Positions 10,711 through 19,656 of a stretch of 64,000 nucleotides of DNA are shown in pieces. The position numbers were made by a program, and so were the translations under genes. Origin of the DNA: Nocardia abscessus. Its GTDB lineage: Bacteria > Actinomycetota > Actinomycetes > Mycobacteriales > Mycobacteriaceae. Position 1 is the stretch's first letter. Each line of letters opens with the position of its first letter. The stretch covers positions 124,001 to 188,000 of the forward strand of contig NZ_JADLQO010000004.1 in assembly GCF_015477775.1 (NCBI RefSeq), read 5' to 3'. The notes beneath the pieces were generated by a model, which did not search any database, was not told where the DNA came from, and saw only the letters and a list, made by a program, of their open reading frames with translations.

Positions 10711-11505
10711 TCAACCGCGCAGGCGGTCGAGAACTTCGTCGTGGAGCAGGCTGTTGGTGGCGATCGCGTCACCACCGTGCGGACCGGGTTTGCCGTCCAG
10801 CGAGGAGAAACGCCCGCCCGCTTCCCGGACGAGGATGTCGAGGGCGGCCAGATCCCACAGGGAGACCTCCGGTTCGGTGGCGATGTCCACCGCGCCTTCG
10901 GCGAGCAGGCAGTAACTGAAGAAATCGCCGTAGCCGCGCACGCGCCACACGTCGTCGGTCAGGGCGAGGAAATGCTCCCGCAGCCCGCGGTCGCGCCAGC
11001 CGGACAGACTGGAGAACGCCAGGCTGGCCGAGCCGAGCTCGCCGACTGCGGAGACCGAGATCTGTTCGGCCACTCCCTTTTCGAAGCTCGACCAGGCGCC
11101 CGACCCCGCAGCCGCCCACCAGCGCCGGGCCAGGGCGGGCGCGCTCACCACGCCGACCACCGGTTCGCCGTCTTCCAGCAGGGCGATCAGCGTCGCCCAG
11201 ATGGGCACTCCCCGCACGAAGTTCTTCGTGCCGTCGATCGGGTCGACCACCCATTGCCTTCCGCTGAATTCGGCGGCGCCGCCGAATTCCTCGCCCAGTA
11301 CCGCGTCATCCGGCCGGGCCTCCGACAGCACCTGCCGGATCGCCTGCTCCACGGCCAGGTCGGCGTCCGACACCGGCGTCAGATCCGGCTTCGCGTCGAC
11401 CTTCAGGTCCAGCGCACCGAAGCGCGCCCGGGTGATCGCGTCGGCGGCATCGGCCAACCGCAGGGCCAGTTCGAGATCGGAGGAGTACACAGCCACGCCC
11501 CGCAC
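10711..11505 (-). CDS. hisN: Histidinol-phosphatase, inositol monophosphatase family
   Basis: At 264 residues this is a complete IMPase-fold phosphatase with the metal-binding motifs [15 protein letters not shown] and WDLAA. The sequence around them ([47 protein letters not shown]) matches actinobacterial HisN, which hydrolyses histidinol phosphate in histidine synthesis. It starts at GTG 11505. In mycobacteria hisN is a near neighbour of fadE24/fadE23, which also occur in this window about 7 kb away. Confidence 0.85.
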   Translation of the reverse strand: MRGVAVYSSDLELALRLADAADAITRARFGALDLKVDAKPDLTPVSDADLAVEQAIRQVLSEARPDDAVLGEEFGGAAEFSGRQWVVDPIDGTKNFVRGVPIWATLIALLEDGEPVVGVVSAPALARRWWAAAGSGAWSSFEKGVAEQISVSAVGELGSASLAFSSLSGWRDRGLREHFLALTDDVWRVRGYGDFFSYCLLAEGAVDIATEPEVSLWDLAALDILVREAGGRFSSLDGKPGPHGGDAIATNSLLHDEVLDRLRG

Positions 11506-11610
11506 CCTATCGGCCCCGCCCGGTCACGCCGTTTCCGTCCCGGTTGGGCGAAGGCCACGGCTGAGTGAGCGCAATCAGCCGCCCTCGCTCCGCGACGGCA
11601 TCCCCAGCGC

Positions 11611-12207
11611 CTACCCCACGGTCTCCAATGACCGGGCCGCGACCAACGCGCTCGCCCACCAGTGCAGCTGGTCGAGTAGCGTCGTCGCGGCGGTCGCGGG
11701 CCCTTCGGGCTCCAGCAACTTTCCCTCTTCGTCGAAGAGCAGGTAGTAGCGCGGGAACGACACATAGTCGCGCACCGTGTGCGCGTTGAGCTCGTTGAAG
11801 ATCTGCCGCAGGTGCTCGATGGCGAGCAGGCCGCCGGAGGCCCCGCTGTAGCCGACGAAGCCGATCGCCTTCGCGTTCCACTGGGTGAAATGCCAGTCGA
11901 TGGCGGCCTTGAGCGAGGCTGGGACGCTGCGGTTGTAATCCGGCGTGACGATGACGAACGCGTCGGCCGCGTCGAGCCGGCGAGTGAGCTCCGCCATGCC
12001 GTCCGGGCGCGGCGGATTCGGATCGAGCGCCGGGGGCACCGCGGGCAGGTCCAGCGGCAGGTGCGCCTCGGCGAGATCGATGACGTCCACCTCGAACGAT
12101 CCGTGCCGTCGCGCCTGCTCGGCGAACCACGATGCGACGACCGGTCCGAAGCGTCCCTCCCGGACGCTGCCGATGATCACCGCGAGCTTCAGTGGGGTGT
12201 TGGACAT
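11611..12207 (-). CDS. NADPH-dependent FMN reductase
   Basis: The 198-residue protein starts at ATG with GAGGAG 6 nt upstream. It shows the flavodoxin-like fold of NAD(P)H:FMN/quinone reductases: IIGSVREGRFGP phosphate-binding loop, VTPDYNRSVPASLKAAIDW, and GFVGYSGASGG. It reduces FMN, quinones or similar acceptors in the cytoplasm. It is divergent (143 bp) from an XRE/MmyB regulator. That arrangement is common for such reductases and suggests the regulator controls it. Confidence 0.85.
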   Translation of the reverse strand: MSNTPLKLAVIIGSVREGRFGPVVASWFAEQARRHGSFEVDVIDLAEAHLPLDLPAVPPALDPNPPRPDGMAELTRRLDAADAFVIVTPDYNRSVPASLKAAIDWHFTQWNAKAIGFVGYSGASGGLLAIEHLRQIFNELNAHTVRDYVSFPRYYLLFDEEGKLLEPEGPATAATTLLDQLHWWASALVAARSLETVG

Positions 12208-12350
12208 GTCGCATCTCCTCGGATCACAGAAACGACCCCGGCGGGCCGCCGAACCCAATCTGCTTTGCGGCACGCAGGGCAGGGAGACCGCCGTAAGAGT
12301 GGTAGTGGCAGGGACACCCTCGCGGCGTTGGGCCTTGTTAGGTTCGACGG

Positions 12351-13211
12351 GTGAGCGACAACGAACTCGGGCTCTTCCTGCGCACCCGCCGTGAAGCGGT
12401 GACGCCCGCCCAGGTCGGCCTGCCCGCCGGTCCACGGCGGCGCACCCCCGGGTTGCGCCGCGCCGAACTGGCCACCCTCGCCGGGGTGAGCGTGGAGTAC
12501 GTCACTCGCCTCGAGCAAGGTCGCGACCGGCATCCTTCGCCCCCGGTGCTGTCCGCGCTCGCCGACGCGCTGCGGCTGAGCCCCGCCGAGCGCATCCATC
12601 TGCACCGGTTGAGCAAGTCGGTGGACAGCGGGTTCACCTGTATGGGCGACGCGCAGCCGCTGCGCGAGGTGCGGCCGACCGTGCGCGCGATCCTGAATCG
12701 ACTCGAACCCGCGCCCGCCGTGGTGGTCAACCGCCTCACCGAAGTTCTCGCCTACACCGACGGCTACTACCGGCTGATGGCACCGACCGGTCTCTTCGAC
12801 GGACCCCACACCCCGGCGAACCTGGCGCGTTTCGTCTTCTGCCTGCCCGGCGCCCGGAACCTCTACGCGGACTGGGAGCACGTGGCCGACGAGACGGTCG
12901 CCACGTTGAAGCAGGGCCCGTTCCGCACCGACCCGCACATCGCCGCCCTCGCCGACGAGCTCACCGTCACGGTGGGCCCGGAGTTCGCCGACCGGGTCGA
13001 CACGGTGCCCAGCTTGGCCGCCGCCACCGGTATCAACCGCCTCGTCCATCCCGAGGCCGGTCCCCTGCGCCTGGCCTACGAGCTACTCGAACTCTCCGCC
13101 GACGACGACCAGCGGGTGATCGTCTACCTGCCTGCCGACGACGCCACCGCCGCCGCCCTCGACACCCTCAACGGACGCCGCCCGGGCGGACTGCACGCGG
13201 TTTCGGGCTGA
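12351..13211 (+). CDS. XRE/MmyB-type transcriptional regulator
   Basis: The 286-residue protein has an N-terminal helix-turn-helix (about 30-85, AELATLAGVSVEYVTRLEQGRD) and a C-terminal MmyB-like ligand domain (RLTEVLAYTDGYYRLMAP through the end). The MmyB domain is thought to bind a fatty acid or other small molecule. GTG 12351 is preceded by TAGGTT (12339-12344) 6 nt upstream and no ribosome-binding site, fitting a leaderless message. It probably regulates the divergent FMN reductase gene. Confidence 0.8.
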   Translation: MSDNELGLFLRTRREAVTPAQVGLPAGPRRRTPGLRRAELATLAGVSVEYVTRLEQGRDRHPSPPVLSALADALRLSPAERIHLHRLSKSVDSGFTCMGDAQPLREVRPTVRAILNRLEPAPAVVVNRLTEVLAYTDGYYRLMAPTGLFDGPHTPANLARFVFCLPGARNLYADWEHVADETVATLKQGPFRTDPHIAALADELTVTVGPEFADRVDTVPSLAAATGINRLVHPEAGPLRLAYELLELSADDDQRVIVYLPADDATAAALDTLNGRRPGGLHAVSG

Positions 13212-13637
13212 CCGGGCGAACCGTCCTCGGCGACAGACCGCGCGAACGAACCACACCTCGAACACAGAGCACGAACGCCTTCGGCAGCGTGAACGAAGTG
13301 GAGTTCGACACACCGCGCGCGCCACACCGAACCCGTCGGTCGGGCAGGACAACGGAACGGGCGCGGCAGGCGCCGACCTGGCGAAGAGCCGATCGCCTCC
13401 GCTGCGAATTCCAAACAGCAACTGCGCCAAGCGCGGTCGCCGTTTAGGGTAGGAACCCATGAGGCGTCCGTCACAACGTACCGGCCAGGGGCCGGGTAGG
13501 GAGCGAGTGCGTGACGTCCCGGCGATCACCCCGTCCGGCCCTCGAACGACGGCGCCCACCCGTGGTGACGCCGTCCCTGGCCACCCGGCGCGCACTCGTG
13601 TGCTGCCGCCGCAGAGGGGCAGCTAGGCTTGACAATC
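13212..13637. other. Intergenic region upstream of prfB, no gene seen
   Basis: About 420 bp with no convincing gene on either strand. The right end carries a TAGGCT box (13624-13629) 8 nt before the prfB GTG, a candidate -10 for a leaderless prfB message. No clear hairpin terminator follows the regulator gene. Confidence 0.4.
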
Positions 13638-14753
13638 GTGCATCCTGACGTTTCCGCTGATCTCGCCGAACTCGACGCCACCCTGAAGACCGTCGAATCG
13701 GTGCTCGACATCGACGAGCTGCGCCGTCGTATCGACGAGCTCGAGCATCAGGCCGCCGACCCCGACCTGTGGAACGACCAGGACCACGCCCAGCGGGTCA
13801 CCAGTGAGCTGTCCCACGCCCAAGGCGAATTGCGCCGGGTGGAGGAGCTGCGCCAGCGGCTCGACGACCTGCCGGTGCTCTACGAACTGGCGGAGGGCGA
13901 AGAGGGCGAGACCAGGACCGCCGCACTCGCCGAGGCCGACGCCGAGCGCGCCGCGCTGCACAGCGACGTGGAGGCGATGGAGGTTCGCACGCTGCTGTCG
14001 GGCGAGTACGACAAGCGCGACGCGCTGGTGAACATCCGCTCCGGCGCCGGTGGCGTGGACGCCGCCGACTGGGCCGAGATGCTGATGCGCATGTACATCC
14101 GCTGGGCCGACCGGCACAAGTACGGGGTCGAGGTCTACGACACCTCCTACGCCGAAGAAGCGGGCATCAAGAGCGCCACCTTCGCGGTGAAGACGCCCTA
14201 CGCCTACGGCACGCTGTCGGTCGAGATGGGCACGCACCGGCTGGTGCGGATCAGCCCGTTCGACAACCAGGGCCGCCGCCAGACCTCCTTCGCCGAAGTC
14301 GAGGTGCTACCCGTGGTCGAGACCACCGACCACATCGAGGTGCCCGAGACGGAGATCCGCGTCGACGTGTACCGCTCGTCCGGCCCGGGCGGCCAGAGCG
14401 TCAACACGACCGACTCCGCGGTCCGCATCACCCACCTGCCCACCGGCATCGTGGTCACCTGCCAGAACGAGAAGTCCCAGCTCCAGAACAAGATCTCGGC
14501 CATGCGCGTGCTGCAGGCCAAGCTCTTGGAGCGCAAGCGGCAGGAAGAGCGCGCCGAGATGGACGCGCTGAAGACCAACGAAGGTGCGTCCTGGGGCAAT
14601 CAGATGCGCTCCTACGTGCTGCACCCGTACCAGATGGTCAAGGACCTGCGGACGAACTACGAGGTCAACAACCCCTCGGCGGTGCTCGACGGGGACATCG
14701 ACGGTTTCATCGAGTCGGGTATCCGCTGGAGAATGCGAGAGCAGGCGAACTAA
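13638..14753 (+). CDS. prfB: Peptide chain release factor 2
   Basis: The 371-residue protein contains the RF2 codon-recognition tripeptide SPF (RISPFDNQG) and the catalytic [10 protein letters not shown] loop carrying the GGQ that triggers peptide release at UGA and UAA. The frame is uninterrupted, so the autoregulatory +1 frameshift known from E. coli prfB is absent. GTG 13638 gives the family N-terminus and fits a -10 box 8 nt upstream. TTG 13629 is an alternative. It leads the prfB-mscS-small gene-ftsE-ftsX block found in mycobacteria. Confidence 0.95.
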   Translation: MHPDVSADLAELDATLKTVESVLDIDELRRRIDELEHQAADPDLWNDQDHAQRVTSELSHAQGELRRVEELRQRLDDLPVLYELAEGEEGETRTAALAEADAERAALHSDVEAMEVRTLLSGEYDKRDALVNIRSGAGGVDAADWAEMLMRMYIRWADRHKYGVEVYDTSYAEEAGIKSATFAVKTPYAYGTLSVEMGTHRLVRISPFDNQGRRQTSFAEVEVLPVVETTDHIEVPETEIRVDVYRSSGPGGQSVNTTDSAVRITHLPTGIVVTCQNEKSQLQNKISAMRVLQAKLLERKRQEERAEMDALKTNEGASWGNQMRSYVLHPYQMVKDLRTNYEVNNPSAVLDGDIDGFIESGIRWRMREQAN

Positions 14754-15614
14754 ATGAATGTCGCGGGAATCCAGGCTATCGCGTCCACCGGCTTCACCAC
14801 CTGGCTACGCGGTTCCGGCCTGGAGATCGTGCTGCTCATTCTCGGTGCCATCCTGTTCAGCCGGTTCGCCACCTACGTCAGGGACCGGATCACCCGCAAG
14901 ATCGACGCCGGATTCCGCAGCAGTGACGCCCTGGTGCGCACCGAGGCGGCCAAGCACCGCCACGCGTTGGCGCAGGTGATCACCTGGGTGGTGCTGACCA
15001 TCGTCTACGTACTGATCACCATGGAGGTGCTGCGGCGGCTCGGCTTCGCCGTCACCGGGTTGGTCGCGCCCGCCGCGGTGCTCGGCGCCGCGCTCGGTTT
15101 CGGCGCGCAGCGCATCGTGCAGGACATCCTCGCCGGGTTCTTCCTGATCGCCGAGCGGCAGTACGGGTTCGGCGATGTGGTCCGCATCGCGGTGACTGGA
15201 GCCGCGGAGCAGGCGGAGGGTACGGTCGAGGACGTCACGCTGCGGATCACCACGCTGCGCAACGCGGACGGTGAAGTGATCACGGTGCCCAATGGCCAGA
15301 TCGTGAAGGTCACGAACCTGTCCAAGGACTGGGCACGCGCCGCGATCGACGTGCCGGTGGCCGCGAGCGCTGACATCACCAGGGTCAACGAGATCCTGCA
15401 CGAGGTGGGTACAAAGGCGTACGAAGACGCTCGCCTGAAGCCGTTGCTGCTCGACGAGCCCACCGTCATGGGTGTGGAAGACCTCACCGTCGACCAGATG
15501 AACATCCGAATGGTTGCCCGGACGTTGCCGGGTAAACAGTTCGAAGTCGGACGCGAGTTGCGGGTGCGAGTCGCCGCGGCGCTGCGCCGGGAGGGAATCA
15601 GTGAGACCACGTAG
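14754..15614 (+). CDS. MscS-family mechanosensitive channel
   Basis: The 286-residue protein has an N-terminal membrane helix (about 20-38), two further helices (about 65-85 and 92-112) of which the last is the glycine/alanine-rich pore helix (VLGAALGFGAQ), then the conserved beta domain (QDILAGFFLIAERQYGFGDVV, TTLRNADGEVITVPNGQI) and C-terminal alpha/beta domain. It should open under membrane tension to release solutes. ATG begins directly after the prfB stop. It is the counterpart of mycobacterial Rv3104c by position. Confidence 0.8.
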   Translation: MNVAGIQAIASTGFTTWLRGSGLEIVLLILGAILFSRFATYVRDRITRKIDAGFRSSDALVRTEAAKHRHALAQVITWVVLTIVYVLITMEVLRRLGFAVTGLVAPAAVLGAALGFGAQRIVQDILAGFFLIAERQYGFGDVVRIAVTGAAEQAEGTVEDVTLRITTLRNADGEVITVPNGQIVKVTNLSKDWARAAIDVPVAASADITRVNEILHEVGTKAYEDARLKPLLLDEPTVMGVEDLTVDQMNIRMVARTLPGKQFEVGRELRVRVAAALRREGISETT

Positions 15615-15756
15615 ATCCACGGCGATCCTGATGGCAACCTGGGTCGCCACGTTCGTGCTGTACGTATTCGTCAAACCCGACGAAACGAGCACCGCGCCTG
15701 CCACCCTGGTCAACGCCGTTCCCGCAGCGGTGTTCACCGAAGCGCCGGCCCGCTGA
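15601..15756 (+). CDS. Small single-pass membrane protein between mscS and ftsE
   Basis: A GTG at 15601, overlapping the last codons of mscS, opens a 51-residue protein beginning with a basic stretch (VRPRRST), one membrane helix (about 8-24, [17 protein letters not shown]) and a short Thr/Ala/Pro-rich tail. The same slot in M. tuberculosis holds the small membrane protein Rv3103c, so conservation of position supports a real gene. GGGAGG upstream is a good ribosome-binding site. Its topology suggests the tail lies outside the membrane. The function is unknown. Confidence 0.65.
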   Translation: MRPRRSTAILMATWVATFVLYVFVKPDETSTAPATLVNAVPAAVFTEAPAR

Positions 15757-15839
15757 GCCCGGCGGGCGAGCCGCCGCCGTTCTGTCACCCATGGTTGACG
15801 ACGCAGGCCGCGCCCGGTTGCTGGTTACACTGGCTCCCC

Positions 15840-16529
15840 GTGATCACCATGCGGAACGTGACCAAGTCGTACAAGACCTCGACGCGACCCGCGCTGGACA
15901 ACATCACCGTCGATGTGGGCAAGGGCGAGTTCGTCTTCATCATCGGACCGTCCGGCTCGGGTAAGTCGACCTTCATGCGGTTGCTGCTCAAGGAGGAGAC
16001 CCCTACGGCGGGCGAGATCAGAGTCGCCGATTACCGGGTCGACCGGTTGCCCGGTCGCAAGGTGCCCAAGTTGCGCCAGCGCATCGGGTGCGTCTTCCAG
16101 GACTTCCGGCTGCTTCAGCAGAAGACCGTGTACCAGAACGTCGCGTTCGCGCTGGAGGTGATCGGCAAGCGGCGCCAGTTCATCGACCGCACCGTCCCCG
16201 AGGTGCTCGACATGGTCGGCCTCGGCGGCAAGTCCGACCGGCTGCCCACCGAGCTTTCCGGTGGTGAGCAGCAGCGAGTGGCGATCGCGCGGGCATTCGT
16301 GAACCGGCCGCTGGTGCTGCTGGCCGACGAACCGACCGGCAACCTCGATCCCGACACCAGCGGCGACATCATGATGCTGCTGGAGCGGATCAACCGCATC
16401 GGCACGACGGTGGTGATGGCCACCCACGACAACCACATCGTCGACGCGATGCGCAGGCGGGTGGTGGAGCTCGATCACGGACGCCTGGTGCGGGACGAGG
16501 CGACGGGCGTGTACGGGGTGGGCCGGTAA
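15840..16529 (+). CDS. ftsE: Cell division ATP-binding protein FtsE
   Basis: The 229-residue ABC ATPase matches mycobacterial FtsE in length and sequence: Walker [11 protein letters not shown]-loop [20 protein letters not shown], signature LSGGEQQR, Walker [13 protein letters not shown] and the His switch ATHDNHIV. With FtsX it forms the membrane complex that activates peptidoglycan hydrolases at division. GTG 15840 follows a TACACT box (15826-15831) by 8 nt with no ribosome-binding site, so ftsE may have its own leaderless promoter in addition to read-through from prfB. Confidence 0.95.
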   Translation: MITMRNVTKSYKTSTRPALDNITVDVGKGEFVFIIGPSGSGKSTFMRLLLKEETPTAGEIRVADYRVDRLPGRKVPKLRQRIGCVFQDFRLLQQKTVYQNVAFALEVIGKRRQFIDRTVPEVLDMVGLGGKSDRLPTELSGGEQQRVAIARAFVNRPLVLLADEPTGNLDPDTSGDIMMLLERINRIGTTVVMATHDNHIVDAMRRRVVELDHGRLVRDEATGVYGVGR

Positions 16530-17434
16530 TGCGCGCGAGCTTCCTCTTCGGCGAGGTCTTCGCGGGCCTGCGCCGCAACGTCACGATGACCATCGCGATG
16601 ATCCTGACCACCGCGGTCTCGCTCACCATGCTCGGCGGCGGCCTGCTGGCGGTGCGCATCGCGGACAAGACCGAGCAGTACTTCCTCGACCGGCTCGAGG
16701 TGCGGCTGTACCTCACCGAGGACGTCTCGGCCAACGACCCGGACTGCTCACAGGACCCGTGCCGGGCGCTGATGGCCGATCTGAAAGCCACCAGCGGCGT
16801 GGAGTCGGTCCAGTTCCTCAACCGGGAGGAGGCGGTCCGGGAGGCCAAGGAGAAGACCTTCAAGGACCAGCCCGAACTGGCCAAGTACGTCAGTGAGACG
16901 CCGTTGCCCGCCTCGCTGCGGGTGAAGATGGAGAACGCGGAGCTCTACCCCACCATCTACGAGAAGTTCTACGACCGCCCCGGCGTCGGCATGGTGCGCA
17001 ACGACAAGGACATCGTGGACCGGCTGGTCAGCCTGTTCGACGGGTTGCGCAACGCGGCGTTCGGCTTGGCCGTGCTGCAGGCGCTGGCCGCGGTGATGCT
17101 GATCGCGAACATGGTGCAGATCGCCGCGTTCACCCGCCGGACCGAGGTCGGCATCATGCGGCTGGTCGGCGCGACTCGCTGGTACACCCAGTTGCCGTTC
17201 CTGCTCGAGGCCGTGGCCGCCGCACTGGCCGGTTCGCTGCTCGCGATGATCGGCCTGCTCATCGCCCGCCCGCTGGTGATCGACCGCGCCCTCGGCGACC
17301 TGTTCGCCAGCAAGGTGTTCCCGCGCATCACCGGCGACGACATCGCGATGACCGCGCTGGTCATCGCCCCGGTCGGCATCGTCTTCGCGGCGATCACGGC
17401 CTACGCGACGCTGCGGTACTACGTCCGCGAGTGA
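16529..17434 (+). CDS. ftsX: Cell division protein FtsX, permease-like
   Basis: The 301-residue protein has the FtsX layout: helix 1 (about 20-45), a large extracytoplasmic domain (about 46-170, with a Cys pair CSQDPC) that contacts a hydrolase partner, then three more helices ending at YVRE. Its ATG overlaps the ftsE stop (TAATG), so the two are made together. It transmits ATP hydrolysis by FtsE to cell-wall hydrolases, in mycobacteria RipC. The gene ends the block. In M. tuberculosis smpB comes next, here it does not. Confidence 0.95.
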   Translation: MRASFLFGEVFAGLRRNVTMTIAMILTTAVSLTMLGGGLLAVRIADKTEQYFLDRLEVRLYLTEDVSANDPDCSQDPCRALMADLKATSGVESVQFLNREEAVREAKEKTFKDQPELAKYVSETPLPASLRVKMENAELYPTIYEKFYDRPGVGMVRNDKDIVDRLVSLFDGLRNAAFGLAVLQALAAVMLIANMVQIAAFTRRTEVGIMRLVGATRWYTQLPFLLEAVAAALAGSLLAMIGLLIARPLVIDRALGDLFASKVFPRITGDDIAMTALVIAPVGIVFAAITAYATLRYYVRE

Positions 17435-17439
17435 TCCTC

Positions 17440-17476
17440 CGAGCCGGTGGCCGCGATCAGCTGAGCCACCGGCTCG
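17440..17476 (+). terminator. Hairpin after ftsX, probable terminator without T-tract
   Basis: A perfect 12-bp inverted repeat (17440-17451 with 17465-17476, 13-nt loop) begins 6 nt past the ftsX stop. There is no T run, as is common in actinobacterial terminators. Confidence 0.55.
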
Positions 17477-17507
17477 ACTTGCCCACCAGTGGCTGAGCTC
17501 GCGTCGG

Positions 17508-17668
17508 CCGGGTTGGCCGGACCAGCCGCCCTAGCCAGACCAGCCACCTAGCCAGACCAGCCACCCTAGCCAGATCGGCCACCCTAGCCGGACCAGCCAC
17601 CCTAGCCGGACCAGCCACCCTAGCCAGATCGGCGGCCCTAGCCAGATCGGCAGCGCTGGCCGGATCAG
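17508..17668. repeat. 18-bp tandem repeat array, nine units, one of 17 bp
   Basis: Nine head-to-tail units follow the pattern CCACCCTAGCCAGATCGG or CCACCCTAGCCGGACCAG. Units 0 and 8 at the ends are diverged. All are 18 bp except the unit at 17544-17560, which has lost one base. Read on the minus strand from TTG 17687 the array encodes hexapeptides of the form L/P-A-R-V/A-A-D/G until the 17-bp unit shifts the frame. There are no spacers, so this is not a CRISPR. It could be a slippage-prone coding end or a structural spacer. Confidence 0.9.
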
Positions 17669-17676
17669 CCGGAACT

Positions 17677-17871
17677 TCACAGCGCAAGGTCGGTCAACTG
17701 CCCGCAGTCGTGCCGGATTCGAATCGGCGGGTCGACGGCGATCACGGTGTGCGGCTTCGAGACGCAGGCGAATCGGTCGCGGCCGCCGCTCTGGTCGAGG
17801 CCGTAGATCCCGACGGCCGTCACCATTTCACCCAGGTTCTGCGGCCGGTCCGTTTCGACACGGCTGGGCAA
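17677..17871 (-). CDS. Possible small hypothetical protein, or gene remnant
   Basis: A 64-residue frame on the minus strand starts at ATG 17871 and uses GC-rich third positions typical of coding DNA here. The peptide includes GEMVTAVGIYGLDQSGG and HTVIAVDPPIRIRHDCG. It shows no signal, membrane segment or known motif. It could be the C-terminal remnant of a larger gene, since the following 350 bp upstream contain no continuation. The repeat array begins just downstream. Confidence 0.3.
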   Translation of the reverse strand: MPSRVETDRPQNLGEMVTAVGIYGLDQSGGRDRFACVSKPHTVIAVDPPIRIRHDCGQLTDLAL

Positions 17872-18234
17872 TTCGCCCCGGTTGATAGGCCAACCCCGTT
17901 AGCGGCAGATTTCGACCGAGCCGTCGCGGACAGCCTGGCGGCGACGGTGGTGGTGGAAGCCACGGCCGCCGTCGCACCCCATTCGGGCATCGGCTCATGG
18001 CGCCGTCGCGCATGGCGAAGTGCGGGTCATCGCGGTGCGAGGCGTGGTGCGACCTGCGGCGGAGACGGCGGCGGACCGCCTACGGCGCGACTATGGGCGC
18101 TTGTCCAGCAAGGCGTCGATTCCCCGCGTATTCTGCATCTCGACGCGCTTCTTACTCCGGAGTAAGATAGCCTTACTCTGGAGTAAGATAGCTGGGGATA
18201 GACCGCACCAAACCATCCGAGAAAACAGGTGATG
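17872..18234. other. Upstream region of the fadE pair, no gene seen
   Basis: About 360 bp without a convincing gene. The right part holds two palindromic operators (18152-18186) and the AACAGG ribosome-binding site of the first acyl-CoA dehydrogenase. No clear -10/-35 pair is obvious apart from A/T-rich AAGATAG next to each palindrome. Confidence 0.4.
18152..18186. promoter_or_regulatory. Two palindromic operators upstream of the fadE pair
   Basis: TTACTCCGGAGTAA (18152-18165) is a perfect 14-bp palindrome and TTACTCTGGAGTAA (18173-18186) is the same site with one mismatch. The centres are 21 bp apart, two turns of helix, so two regulator dimers would bind on one face. The sites end 49 bp before the ATG. 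A TetR-type fatty acid regulator is the likely binder, but no such gene is adjacent. Confidence 0.75.
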
Positions 18235-19623
18235 ATGAGCACTCGAGACAGCGCAACGAAGCGACGTCCAGACACGTCCGCGGTCGGCCTGAACCAACCC
18301 AAGCGGGATTGGATGGGCGCGGCGATGCGGGTCATGACGACCCTCACCGGGTCGGAACTCGCCGAGAAGTACAACCTGCGCAAGCCGATCGAGCGCGTCA
18401 CCTACGAGGGCACCAAGACCGGCTTCCGCACGCTCGGCGCCGCGACGCGCGCCTTCGCCAAGGTCGCGGGCACCGGAGCGCCGAAGCGCCTGGCCGCCAA
18501 CGAGGCGAAGAACAAGGACTTCTTCGACCTGACGCCGACCGACGAGCAGCAGATGATCGTCGAGACGGTGAAGGAATTCGCCGCCGAGATCCTGCGCCCG
18601 GCCGCCTACGAGGCCGACAACGCCGCCAAGGCGCCGCGCGATCTGCTCGAGCGCGCCGCCGAACTCGGCATCACCCTGATCAACGTCCCCGAGGAACTCG
18701 AGGGTGCGGCCTCCGAGCGTGGCGCGGTGACCAACGCGCTGGTCGCCGAGGCGCTGGCGCACGGCGACATGGGTCTCGCCCTGCCGATCCTGGCGCCCAG
18801 CGGCGTCGCGGTCGCTCTCGCGCAGTGGGGCAGCGACGCCCAGCAGAAGACCTACCTGCCCTCCTTCACGGGGGAGAACGTGCCGCAGGCCTCGGTCGTG
18901 ATCAGTGAGCCGCGTGCGCTGTTCGACCCGTTCGCGCTGGAGACCAAGGCGGTGCGCTCGCCCAGCGGCTACCGCCTCTCGGGTGTGAAGAGCCTGGTCC
19001 CCGCCGCGGCCGACGCCGAGCTGTTCCTGGTCGCCGCCGAACTCGACGGGCGTCCGGCGCTGTTCATCGTCGAGTCGGACGCGCCTGGCCTGGTCGTGGA
19101 GGCCGACCCGAGCATGGGTCTGCGCGCCGCAGGCCTGGGCAGGCTGATCCTGGACAACGTCGCGGTCGGCGCCGACGCCATCCTGGGCGACGGCGAAGCC
19201 ACGACCCGCGCCGAGGAGTACGCCGACGCCGTGCGCCTGGCCCGTCTCGGCTGGGCTTCGCTCGCCGCGGGCACCGGTCAGGCCGTGCTGGACTACGTGA
19301 TCCCGTACGTGAACGAGCGGGAAGCGTTCGGCGAGCCGATCTCGCACCGCCAGGCGGTGGCGTTCATGGTCGCCAACATCGCGATCGAGCTCGACGGCCT
19401 GCGGCTGGTCACCCTGCGCGGCGCTTCCCGCGCGGAGCAGGGCCTGTCCTTCGGCCGGGAGGCGGCGCTGGCCAGGAAGCTCGCCACCGACAAGGGCATG
19501 CAGATCGGCCTCGACGGCGTGCAGCTGCTCGGCGGTCACGGCTTCACCAAGGAACACCCGGTCGAGCGCTGGTACCGCGACCTGCGGGCCATCGGCATCG
19601 CCGAAGGTGTCGTGCTCATCTAA
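18235..19623 (+). CDS. fadE24: Acyl-CoA dehydrogenase, FadE24-like subunit
   Basis: The 462-residue protein has an N-terminal extension (about 1-95), the helical ACAD domain (from DLTPTDEQQMIVETVKEF), the beta domain (QASVVISEPRALFDP) and the C-terminal helical domain ending GIAEGVVLI, where the E sits at the position of the usual catalytic base. Sequence length and pairing with the next gene match mycobacterial FadE24 (Rv3139). It should work with FAD in fatty acyl-CoA oxidation, probably as a heteromer with its neighbour. ATG 18235 has AACAGG upstream. ATG 18232 and GTG 18229 are alternatives. Confidence 0.8.
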   Translation: MSTRDSATKRRPDTSAVGLNQPKRDWMGAAMRVMTTLTGSELAEKYNLRKPIERVTYEGTKTGFRTLGAATRAFAKVAGTGAPKRLAANEAKNKDFFDLTPTDEQQMIVETVKEFAAEILRPAAYEADNAAKAPRDLLERAAELGITLINVPEELEGAASERGAVTNALVAEALAHGDMGLALPILAPSGVAVALAQWGSDAQQKTYLPSFTGENVPQASVVISEPRALFDPFALETKAVRSPSGYRLSGVKSLVPAAADAELFLVAAELDGRPALFIVESDAPGLVVEADPSMGLRAAGLGRLILDNVAVGADAILGDGEATTRAEEYADAVRLARLGWASLAAGTGQAVLDYVIPYVNEREAFGEPISHRQAVAFMVANIAIELDGLRLVTLRGASRAEQGLSFGREAALARKLATDKGMQIGLDGVQLLGGHGFTKEHPVERWYRDLRAIGIAEGVVLI

Positions 19624-19656
19624 CCGGCCCGTTCCGTTCTCCAGGAGACCTCACCC

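Noticed and set aside
17508..17668. CRISPR array
   Set aside because: The units are directly adjacent with no spacers and there are no cas genes nearby.
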